A DNA stretch of 8,278 bases, from the NCBI GenBank assembly GCA_003132865.1, contig PKYZ01000472.1, forward strand, positions 1 to 8,278. The letters run 5' to 3'. This document shows positions 1 to 5,939 of the stretch, in pieces. The first letter of the stretch is position 1, and the number at the start of each line of letters is the position of its first letter. Origin of the DNA: Bryobacterales bacterium (lineage in GTDB: Bacteria; Acidobacteriota; Terriglobia; Bryobacterales; Bryobacteraceae). The notes under the pieces are model-generated. The model was not told the DNA's origin, ran no database searches, and saw only the letters and a program-made list of their open reading frames with translations. Both the position numbers and the translations under genes were made by a program.

Positions 1-14
1 GAGCCGCGACCGTC

Positions 15-20
15 AGGGAG
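15..20 (+). promoter_or_regulatory. Ribosome binding site of the PBP1b gene
   Basis: AGGGAG lies 10 bases ahead of the ATG at 31. It is a purine-rich Shine-Dalgarno match and supports that start. No promoter can be judged, because only 30 bases precede the gene. Confidence 0.6.
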
Positions 21-30
21 CGTTGTACAT

Positions 31-2607
31 ATGAGAGAATTGTTGTTAGTGCCAGAGAAGAAATCTGACCCGAAGAGGAAAGTCAGAGTCCGGGTGCCCA
101 AGAAGGCCTACCTGGTCCGGTTCTTTCTGCATCCCGCAGGTAAGGCCCTGGCGATTTCATTCACCCTGGCTTTCCTTCTGCTGGCCGGCGTCCTCACGCA
201 CTACTATACGAAATACTCCCGCCTGATCGACCAGAAGCTGAGCGCCGGCCCGTTCGCCAATACCTCCAAGATCTTTGCGGCGCCGCGCCTGATAGCGGTC
301 GGCGACCCCATCACGGCCGAGGAGATCGCCGCCGAATTGCGCCGCTGCGGCTACACCGAATCGCGCGGCAACGCCATCGGCTCGTTCCAAATCCGGCCGG
401 ATGGGGGCATCGAGATCTTTCCCGGCCGGGATTCGTACTTCGACGAGGAGGCCGGCCTCATCAAGTTCGCCAACGGCCGCATCTCGCAGATCGTCTCGCT
501 GCGCGACAACACCGCCCGCGGCCAATACGAGATCGAGCCGCAGCTCATCACCAATCTCTTCGATCGCAACCGCGAGAAGCGCCGCCTGGTAAAGTTTGCC
601 GATATCCCGAAAGTGCTGATCGACGCCGTCACCTCGGCCGAAGACAAGCGTTTTTTCCAGCACCAGGGCTTCGACCCGCTACGCATCGCGAAAGCGGCTT
701 ACGTGGACCTGAAGGAAGGCCGCAAGGAGCAAGGCGCTTCCACGCTGAGCCAGCAACTGGCGCGCAACCTTTGGCTGGAGCCCGAGAAGCGCTGGACGCG
801 CAAGATGGCGGAACTCCTCATTACGTTGCGCCTGGAGCAGACCCTTTCCAAGCAGCAGATCTTTGAAGACTACGCCAACCAGATTTATCTCGGCCGCCGG
901 GGCAGCTTCAGCATTAACGGCTTTGGCGAAGCGGCCGAAGCGTATTTCGGCAAGGATATCCGGCAACTCAAGCTGCCGGAGGCCGCCACGCTGGCCGGCA
1001 TCATCCAGCGTCCGGGCTATTACAATCCGTACCGCAATCCGGATCGCGTGCGCGAACGGCGCAACGTGGTGCTCTCCCTCATGCGCCAGAACGACGACAT
1101 CGGCGACCGCGATTATGCGCTGGCCGTGGAATCGCCCTTGAACCTGGCCAAAGGCGCCATCCAGTCGCTGGATGCCCCCTATTTCGTCGATGAAGTGAAC
1201 GAGTTTTTGCAGAGCCAGTTTCAGGATATCGATTTCCAGGCCAATTCGTTCCGGGTCTACACCACGCTCGACCTGGATTTGCAGCGGGCCGCCTCCGAGG
1301 CCATCCGGGAAGGCATGCAAACCGTGGACGATCTAATCCGCAAGCAGAAGCGCTTCAAGGGCCAACCGATTCCCGAAGCGCAGTGCGCGCTGATCGCGCT
1401 CGACCCGCATACCGGCGAGATTAAAGCGTTGTCCGGCGGGCGCAACTACGGTGTCAGCCAGCTCAACCACATCCTGGCCAAGCGCCAGCCAGGCTCCATC
1501 TTCAAGCCCTTTGTTTACACCGCCGCTTTGAACACGGCAATTGAGGGTGGACCCCGCATCCTCACCGCCGGCACCACGGTGCTGGATGAGCCGACCACTT
1601 TCTGGTACGACAACAAGCCCTACGAACCCAGCAATTTCAAACACGAGTTTCACGGCACGGTTACTCTACGCCAGGCGCTGGCCAAGTCCCTGAACGTGGC
1701 CACGGTCAAGGTGGCCGAAATGGTGGGCTTCGATGCGGTCGTCGACTTCGCCAAAAAGGCCGGTTTGAATTACAACATTCAGCCCACGCCCGCGGTGGCG
1801 CTGGGAGCCTACGAAGTGACCCCCATGGAGATGGCTGGAGCCTACACCATTTTCGCGAATCAGGGCGTGTACGTGAAGCCCAATTTCGTCTCCATGGTGC
1901 GCTCGCAGGACGGCAAGGACATTTACAACAACAAGAGGGAAGAGCGTACGGTGCTGGATCCGCGGGTGGCCTACCTGATGACCAATCTGATGGAAGAGGT
2001 GATGCGCAGCGGCACCGCGGCCGGCGTGCGGGCGCGCGGCTTCGGGGTCCCGGCCGCAGGCAAAACCGGGACCTCCCACGATGGCTGGTTTGCCGGCTAC
2101 ACCTCCGACCTGTTGTGCATCGTCTGGGTGGGCTTCGACGATAACCGCGAGTTGGACCTGGAAGGCGCCCACTCGGCGCTGCCCATCTGGACGGAGTTCA
2201 TGAAGCGCGCCCTGCAGTATCGCGCGTATCGCAACGCCAGACACTTCGAGGCTCCCGACGGCATCGTCTCCGCGCAGATCGATCCCGAGTCGGGAATGCA
2301 GGCCACGCCTTACTGTCCCACTACGATCACCGAAGTTTACATCTCGGGGACGCAGCCGGTAACGTCGTGCCCGCTGCACGGCAGAGGGCAGAGCGTGACC
2401 CACGTGGCCGGCTGGGAAATGCCCGGCAATCCGCCTACGGGCCCAGAGGGCGCCCTGCCGGCTCCCCACGTGGACACACCGCCACAGGGCCGCGCAGCGC
2501 GCCGGCCGCCGCCCGTCCAAGCCCCTCCGGTCGAGACCGCCCAGAAGGCCGAAAAGCCCAAGGAAAAGAAAAGCCTTTTCCGGCGCCTGCTGGGTGTGTT
2601 TAAATAG
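31..2607 (+). CDS. mrcB: Bifunctional class A penicillin-binding protein, PBP1b type
   Basis: This enzyme polymerises lipid II into glycan strands and cross-links the stem peptides; it is anchored in the inner membrane and works in the periplasm. The 858-residue protein has a basic cytoplasmic tail (1-35) and one membrane segment (about 39-58). A UB2H-like region follows (about 77-165), beginning IFAAPRLIAVGDPIT as in PBP1b. The GT51 glycosyltransferase domain (about 185-360) has the EDKRFFQHQG motif with catalytic Glu204, GASTLSQQLARN (235-246) and the second acidic residue, probably Glu261. The transpeptidase domain (about 450-725) has SIFK (Ser489, Lys492), SLN (553-555) and KTGTS (678-682), so all active-site motifs are intact. 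A C-terminal segment has a Cys762/Cys780 pair of the kind seen in this family, then a Pro/Ala-rich tail (about 796-840) and a basic end. Length fits the family. The TPR protein gene follows after 17 bases, suggesting an operon. The symbol is by domain similarity to E. coli mrcB; orthology is not shown. Confidence 0.95.
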   Translation: MRELLLVPEKKSDPKRKVRVRVPKKAYLVRFFLHPAGKALAISFTLAFLLLAGVLTHYYTKYSRLIDQKLSAGPFANTSKIFAAPRLIAVGDPITAEEIAAELRRCGYTESRGNAIGSFQIRPDGGIEIFPGRDSYFDEEAGLIKFANGRISQIVSLRDNTARGQYEIEPQLITNLFDRNREKRRLVKFADIPKVLIDAVTSAEDKRFFQHQGFDPLRIAKAAYVDLKEGRKEQGASTLSQQLARNLWLEPEKRWTRKMAELLITLRLEQTLSKQQIFEDYANQIYLGRRGSFSINGFGEAAEAYFGKDIRQLKLPEAATLAGIIQRPGYYNPYRNPDRVRERRNVVLSLMRQNDDIGDRDYALAVESPLNLAKGAIQSLDAPYFVDEVNEFLQSQFQDIDFQANSFRVYTTLDLDLQRAASEAIREGMQTVDDLIRKQKRFKGQPIPEAQCALIALDPHTGEIKALSGGRNYGVSQLNHILAKRQPGSIFKPFVYTAALNTAIEGGPRILTAGTTVLDEPTTFWYDNKPYEPSNFKHEFHGTVTLRQALAKSLNVATVKVAEMVGFDAVVDFAKKAGLNYNIQPTPAVALGAYEVTPMEMAGAYTIFANQGVYVKPNFVSMVRSQDGKDIYNNKREERTVLDPRVAYLMTNLMEEVMRSGTAAGVRARGFGVPAAGKTGTSHDGWFAGYTSDLLCIVWVGFDDNRELDLEGAHSALPIWTEFMKRALQYRAYRNARHFEAPDGIVSAQIDPESGMQATPYCPTTITEVYISGTQPVTSCPLHGRGQSVTHVAGWEMPGNPPTGPEGALPAPHVDTPPQGRAARRPPPVQAPPVETAQKAEKPKEKKSLFRRLLGVFK

Positions 2608-2611
2608 AGCC

Positions 2612-2620
2612 AAAGGGAGG
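2612..2620 (+). promoter_or_regulatory. Ribosome binding site of the secreted TPR protein gene
   Basis: AAAGGGAGG is a near-perfect Shine-Dalgarno sequence. It ends 4 bases before the ATG at 2625, in the 17-base gap after the PBP stop codon. It fixes the start and indicates that the gene is translated from the PBP transcript. Confidence 0.7.
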
Positions 2621-2624
2621 CCGC

Positions 2625-3422
2625 ATGCTTTCCGCTCGCAAACTCGTCGTTCTTTTCGGCGCGTGCCTGGCTTGGGTGACAGCTTCCGGGACAGCTTTTG
2701 CGCAGGATACCAAACCCGCTCTCGACTCTCAGCCGGCTGCCAAAACAGGCGCCGCCGTCACTGCCACTCCCCCGCTCACGCCAGAGGCCCGCGGTGACGT
2801 CTTCATGGCCCGCAAGATGTATCGCGAAGCCATCGAGTCTTACCAGCAGGCCCCGCAGGATTCCGCGATCGTCTGGAACAAGCTGGGCATCGCTTATCAC
2901 CAGATGATGCAGTTGGATGCGGCCATGAAGCGCTACCGGCGCGCTATCCGTCTGGATGCGAAATACCCAGAAGCCATTAACAATCTGGGAACCATCTACT
3001 ACGCGGAAAAACGCTATAGCAAGGCCACCGGCTGCTACAAGCGCGCGCTGAAGCTGGCGCCCGCCTCCGCTTCCATTTACAGCAACTTGGGCACCGCCTA
3101 TTTCGGCGAGAAAAAATATAAAGAGGCTTGGGAAGCTTACAACACGGCTTTCCAACTCGACCCCGAGGTCTTCGAGCATCGCAACACTTACGGCGTGCTG
3201 CTGCAGGAGCGGACCGTCGAGGAACGCGCCAGGTTCCACTATTACCTGGCCAAGATTTACGCCAAGCAAGGCCAGCAGGATCGCGCGCTGCAGTATATCC
3301 GGAAGGCCCTGGAAGAGGGCTTCACCGACCGCAAGAAGCTGTTGCAGGATCCGGAATTCGCCGCCCTGCGCGATTTGCCCGAGTTCAAGGAGCTACTCAA
3401 GCTGGAGCCGCGGGTCCTCTGA
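2625..3422 (+). CDS. Secreted tetratricopeptide-repeat protein
   Basis: This is a 265-residue periplasmic protein of unknown specific role; TPR arrays are protein-binding scaffolds. Residues 1-26 form a Sec signal peptide: basic start (MLSARK), hydrophobic core, and an AFA|QD cleavage site after Ala26. No lipobox cysteine is present, so it should be soluble. After a low-complexity linker (27-52), TPR units lie at about 53-81, 82-115, 116-149, 150-183 and 203-236. The typical spacing of W/Y-LG-A and A-P residues can be seen, for example NNLGTIYYAEKRYSKATGCYK-type units. The C-terminal segment (about 237-262) has the DPEF..LR.LPEF..LL pattern that often closes TPR proteins. Close coupling to the PBP gene suggests it helps place or regulate cell-wall synthesis, but this is inference from position only. 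Confidence 0.88.
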   Translation: MLSARKLVVLFGACLAWVTASGTAFAQDTKPALDSQPAAKTGAAVTATPPLTPEARGDVFMARKMYREAIESYQQAPQDSAIVWNKLGIAYHQMMQLDAAMKRYRRAIRLDAKYPEAINNLGTIYYAEKRYSKATGCYKRALKLAPASASIYSNLGTAYFGEKKYKEAWEAYNTAFQLDPEVFEHRNTYGVLLQERTVEERARFHYYLAKIYAKQGQQDRALQYIRKALEEGFTDRKKLLQDPEFAALRDLPEFKELLKLEPRVL

Positions 3423-3425
3423 AGG

Positions 3426-3459
3426 TCAGCTTTCAGCTTTCAGCTTTCAGCTTTCAGCT
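3426..3459 (+). repeat. Heptamer tandem repeat, TCAGCTT x 4.9
   Basis: Four perfect TCAGCTT units (3426-3453) are followed by a fifth partial unit TCAGCT (3454-3459), starting 4 bases after the TPR protein stop codon. It fills about half of the 65-base gap before the lipoprotein gene. A 7-bp unit can gain or lose copies by slippage, which would change the spacing between the two genes. If read as protein in the lipoprotein frame it gives a spurious FQLSAFS-type periodic peptide, a known trap for start-site prediction. Repeats of this form are, to my recollection, common between genes in Solibacter-type genomes. Confidence 0.92.
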
Positions 3460-3487
3460 ACGCAAGCTGCGCGGCTCGGTAGACTTA

Positions 3488-5374
3488 GTGCGATACCGGG
3501 CCGCCATCGTCATCCTGCTGGCATGCCTGACTGGCTGCACCCGCCGCGATAGCCAACGGACCGTACCCCAAGTCGCCATCCTGCGCTTTGAAAACCTTTC
3601 CTCCGACGCATCTCTCGACTGGATGGGCCGCGGTTTTGCCGTGATTCTATCGGGCGAATTGCAAGGTTCCCCGCAACGCTACGCGATCCGATGGCGCTCC
3701 CTGCACTCCTTCGATGCTTCGCTCGGCAGGCGGCCAGGCGCGCCCGGAATCTCCGCCGAGAGCACCGGGGCGCTGGTGGCGGGCGCCAACGAGATCGTGT
3801 ACGGCGACTTCTCTGTGGTCAATGGCGCCCTGCGTGCCACCGCGACCGAGGAAGATCTGGTCACGCACAAGATGGTGCGGGTGGTTTCGGCCAGCGGGCC
3901 CGCCAGCGACGGTATCTTCCCGGTGGCCGAGGCGCTGGCCCGGCAGTTGGGCGAGACGCATCCGTTCGGCACGCGAAACCCGCAGGCGTTGCGCGACTTC
4001 GTGGCCGCCCTGGAATCGCCCGATCCCGCAGCGGCCTCCCAGGATTTCGCCAGGGCGGTTGCAGCCGACCCCGATTTCGGGCGCGCCTACGTGTCCTGGT
4101 TGGACGTGGCGATTGGCCAGCGGAACCGCGCCGAGGCGGACCGGATCGTCGAGCAAGCTCGCGCCCACCAGGAGCGGTTCTCCGGGCTCGATCGGGCGGA
4201 ACTGGCTCTCGATCGATCCGCATTGCGCGGCGACTTTCACGACCAACTGGAGGCGCGCCGCGAACTCACCCGCCTGGATCCGGCGGATCCCAATCGCCAT
4301 CGCGCGCTGGCCGAAGCGCTAATGAGCATGCGCGATTACGATGGTGCCATAGTGGAATTCCGCCGTGCCCTCTCCATACGGCCCGACGACGTGGAGTCGC
4401 TGAACGCGATGGGCTACGCGGCGGCTTATTCCGGCGACTTGCCCACCGCCATACGGGTGTTGCGCGGTTATGAGCAGTTGCGCCCGAACGAGCCGAATCC
4501 CCTCGATTCTCTGGGTGACGCGCACTTCGCCCTGGGCCACTTCGGCGAAGCGGAGCAATTCTATCTGGCGGCCTACGCCAAGGCTCCGGGGTTTTTGAAC
4601 GGCGGCGAAGTACTGAAGGCCGCGCAGGCGCGTCTGATGACGGGCGATGTCCCTGGCGCCACGGCGCTGTTCAACCGTTACATTGCCGGACGGGAGGCGG
4701 CGCACGATCCCTTTGCCCCGTATCACGCGGCGGCGTGGTCGTGGCAAACCGGCGCGCGGCGCGAGGCCATCGTCAGTCTGGACCGCCTTGCACGGGCCGA
4801 TGCGGCCGAAGCGTGGCGTGAAGTCGCTTGCCGCGCCGATGCACTGGCGGCCATCTGGCTGCTCAATTTGGGAGACCGTGCGGGAGCCGCGGAACACGCC
4901 CGCAAAGCGGTGGCCGAGGCCGTCCCCGCAACTTCTCCGCTGGTTGCTTTGGTGGCGTCTTTGGCGCAGCCGGAAGCCTTTCAGGCGCCCGCGCAATCTC
5001 CTCTGAAGGATTATGCGCGGGCCTACGCGCTGCTGTTTGGCAGACAGTTTCAGCCGGCCGTACACGCGCTCCAGGATCTCTACCAGCGTCCTACCGGTGA
5101 GTTGGACGACGGCTTAGCGGTGCTGCTGGCCTGGGCTTACGAAGAGTCGGGCGATTGGCGGCGCGCCGAACCATTGCTGCGGCTCACCCCGCTGCCGCAA
5201 GCCTCGGGCTTGCCGATGTTCTCCTCGCTCTACTTTCCCCGTTTGTTTTTCTTGCGCGGCGCGGTGCTGGATCGGGACGGTCATCGCGCTGAAGCCTCCC
5301 GCTACTACCAGATGTTCCGCACGCTTTCGGGGCCGGACAGCGCGATTTGGGGGGAAGAGCAGCGGGCCCGGTAG
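3488..5374 (+). CDS. TPR lipoprotein with TolB-N/LpoB-like N-terminal domain
   Basis: This is a predicted 628-residue lipoprotein. The frame is open back to 3128, inside the previous gene, but I choose the GTG at 3488. It gives a clean lipoprotein signal (MRYRAAIVIL, then LTGC with the lipidated Cys17), whereas longer starts run through the heptamer repeat. No good Shine-Dalgarno is seen before this GTG. Residues about 26-157 begin PQVAILRFENLSSDASLDW and resemble the TolB-N/CsgG/LpoB-type domain (VA-L-F-N-S-D, then G.G.A..LS.EL, later a G.F...NG.L strand pair). The rest is helical repeats: clearest TPRs at about 270-300, 304-334, 338-368 and 373-403, with degenerate ones at about 410-475, 505-560 and 585-612. 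It lies downstream of a PBP1b gene and a secreted TPR gene, probably in one operon. A role as an envelope scaffold or synthase activator is inferred. The gene tail is duplicated downstream. Confidence 0.8.
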   Translation: MRYRAAIVILLACLTGCTRRDSQRTVPQVAILRFENLSSDASLDWMGRGFAVILSGELQGSPQRYAIRWRSLHSFDASLGRRPGAPGISAESTGALVAGANEIVYGDFSVVNGALRATATEEDLVTHKMVRVVSASGPASDGIFPVAEALARQLGETHPFGTRNPQALRDFVAALESPDPAAASQDFARAVAADPDFGRAYVSWLDVAIGQRNRAEADRIVEQARAHQERFSGLDRAELALDRSALRGDFHDQLEARRELTRLDPADPNRHRALAEALMSMRDYDGAIVEFRRALSIRPDDVESLNAMGYAAAYSGDLPTAIRVLRGYEQLRPNEPNPLDSLGDAHFALGHFGEAEQFYLAAYAKAPGFLNGGEVLKAAQARLMTGDVPGATALFNRYIAGREAAHDPFAPYHAAAWSWQTGARREAIVSLDRLARADAAEAWREVACRADALAAIWLLNLGDRAGAAEHARKAVAEAVPATSPLVALVASLAQPEAFQAPAQSPLKDYARAYALLFGRQFQPAVHALQDLYQRPTGELDDGLAVLLAWAYEESGDWRRAEPLLRLTPLPQASGLPMFSSLYFPRLFFLRGAVLDRDGHRAEASRYYQMFRTLSGPDSAIWGEEQRAR

Positions 5375-5376
5375 TG
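5261..5376 (+). repeat. Direct repeat copy 1: 3' end of the lipoprotein gene
   Basis: This stretch covers the last 37 codons and the TAG of the lipoprotein gene. It matches 5402-5517 with 11 differences in 116 bases by hand alignment (about 90%), at a constant offset of 141 bases and without gaps. A weaker match extends left to about 5251. Confidence 0.92.
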
Positions 5377-5515
5377 GCGTGGCGCACGCACCCTGCGTGC
5401 TGCGGTGCTGGATCGGGAGGGTCATCGCGCGGAGGCCGCCCGCTACTGCCAGATGTTCCACGCGCTCTCGGGTCCGGACAGCGCGATTTGGGGGGAAGAG
5501 CGGCGCGCCCGGTAG
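5375..5515 (+). pseudogene. Duplicated tail of the lipoprotein gene (remnant)
   Basis: Directly after the TAG at 5372-5374 the same frame stays open for 46 codons to a second TAG (5513-5515). From the codon at 5402 onward it encodes a second copy of the lipoprotein C-terminus: AVLDREGHRAEAARYCQMF, then HALSGPDSAIWGEERRAR. Differences from copy 1 are mostly conservative or silent, for example D/E, S/A, T/A and Q/R, plus Y/C and R/H. There is no start codon with a ribosome site and no upstream part of the gene. It is therefore either a tail-only tandem duplication or all that is left of a deleted tandem paralog. It could be translated only by read-through of the first TAG. Confidence 0.72.
5384..5400 (+). 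terminator. Strong hairpin just after the lipoprotein stop codon
   Basis: GCACGCA-CCC-TGCGTGC is a perfect 7-bp, GC-rich stem with a 3-base loop, starting 10 bases after the TAG of the lipoprotein gene. No T-run follows, so it is not a textbook intrinsic terminator. It could protect the 3' end, stall polymerase, or be left over from the rearrangement that duplicated the gene tail, since it sits exactly between the two copies. Confidence 0.5.
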
Positions 5516-5517
5516 TG
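5402..5517 (+). repeat. Direct repeat copy 2 of the lipoprotein gene tail
   Basis: This is the second copy of the 116-base unit at 5261-5376. The offset of 141 bases is a multiple of three, so frame and stop codon are kept. Homology ends abruptly after GGTAGTG. Confidence 0.92.
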
Positions 5518-5553
5518 ATGGCGGCGCGCGATCTGAGACGGGCTACAATCTGG

Positions 5554-5877
5554 TCAGTTGTTTTCGAGGCGGTCCAACCGCTCATCATGATCCGCCGCCA
5601 CGTGGCCAAGGCGGTTGATCGTGTCCATTCCCTCAGCCATGTGCCGAGCCAGGGTCCGAACGTGAGCGTCAGTCTCAAGCTGCGCGGTAGCTATCGCGCG
5701 TACCTGCCCGCCAGTCGTCTCCACTTGCTTCTCCAGCAATTCCACATTCAGGGTGAGCGCCTCGTGGCGCTCGACCAGTCTTTCGAGCCGTTCATCGATG
5801 TTCGGGGGCCGGTCCGCTAGTCCGAGGATACCGTTTCTTGGGTGTGCGCCGCCAGCGGTTCCTCTCCAGCCTTTCAA
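5554..5877 (-). CDS. Small coiled-coil protein, unknown function
   Basis: The 107-codon frame gives a soluble, highly charged helical protein. From about residue 26 on (NIDERLERLVERHEALTLNV and further to the end) it shows heptad-spaced Leu/Ile/Val between Glu/Arg-rich faces, typical of a coiled coil. It ends DERLDRLENN. I recall short proteins of this DER-ERL-ERHEAL type as common in Acidobacteria, with no known function. The start is unclear. The only starts ahead of the coiled coil are TTG at 5877, with no Shine-Dalgarno, and the expected start just before ADRPPN is a CTA codon. The gene may have lost its start or use a poor one. It lies downstream of the TonB-receptor-like gene on the same strand and is convergent with the lipoprotein gene. 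No membrane segment or signal peptide is seen. Confidence 0.55.
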   Translation of the reverse strand: MKGWRGTAGGAHPRNGILGLADRPPNIDERLERLVERHEALTLNVELLEKQVETTGGQVRAIATAQLETDAHVRTLARHMAEGMDTINRLGHVAADHDERLDRLENN

Positions 5878-5898
5878 AATGGGGGCTACATTGACGCC

Positions 5899-5924
5899 GA
5901 CGACCGAGCGGTAACGCGGCCGTC
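5899..5924 (-). terminator. Possible terminator hairpin after the TonB-receptor-like gene
   Basis: Read on the - strand, GACGGCCG and CGGTCGTC pair over 8 bp (one G-U) around a 10-base loop, beginning 16 bases after the stop codon at 5940. On the + strand the same site has an A-C mismatch instead of G-U, so the fold is better in - strand RNA. No T-run follows. It is a weak candidate for the transcript end. Confidence 0.3.
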
Positions 5925-5939
5925 ATGTCGAGAGGCACT

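Noticed and set aside
1666..2613. Long - strand open frame (315 codons) opposite the PBP gene
   Set aside because: The PBP on the + strand has every catalytic motif. The antisense product is Arg/Gly/His-rich with no recognisable domain, as expected for the shadow of a GC-rich gene.
2337..3269. - strand open frame (310 codons) across the end of the PBP gene and the TPR gene
   Set aside because: It runs through two well-supported + strand genes and their intergenic gap, and shows no family signature.
3426..3459. CRISPR-like array
   Set aside because: The units are 7 bases long and adjoin without spacers, so this is a microsatellite and not a CRISPR array.
3461..3471. Small hairpin CGCA-AGC-TGCG after the heptamer repeat
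   Set aside because: A 4-bp stem is expected by chance in sequence of this composition, and no T-run follows.
3128..3487. Upstream 120 codons of the lipoprotein frame
   Set aside because: This part overlaps the TPR gene in another frame and crosses the heptamer repeat. It is low-complexity Arg/Ala/Gly sequence, while the GTG at 3488 gives a proper lipoprotein signal.
3691..4473. + strand frame of 260 codons inside the lipoprotein gene
   Set aside because: It is Arg/Gly-rich out-of-frame sequence with no ribosome site. The lipoprotein frame carries clear TPR spacing over the same bases.
5536..5550. Possible -10 promoter box (TACAAT in GGGCTACAATC)
   Set aside because: No -35 element is seen at the right distance and no + strand gene follows. 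A similar GGGCTACA at 5883-5890 also leads nowhere obvious.
5347..5820. + strand frame of 157 codons over the duplicated tail and the coiled-coil gene
   Set aside because: It is out of frame with both the tail copies and the heptad-patterned - strand protein, and no domain is recognisable.
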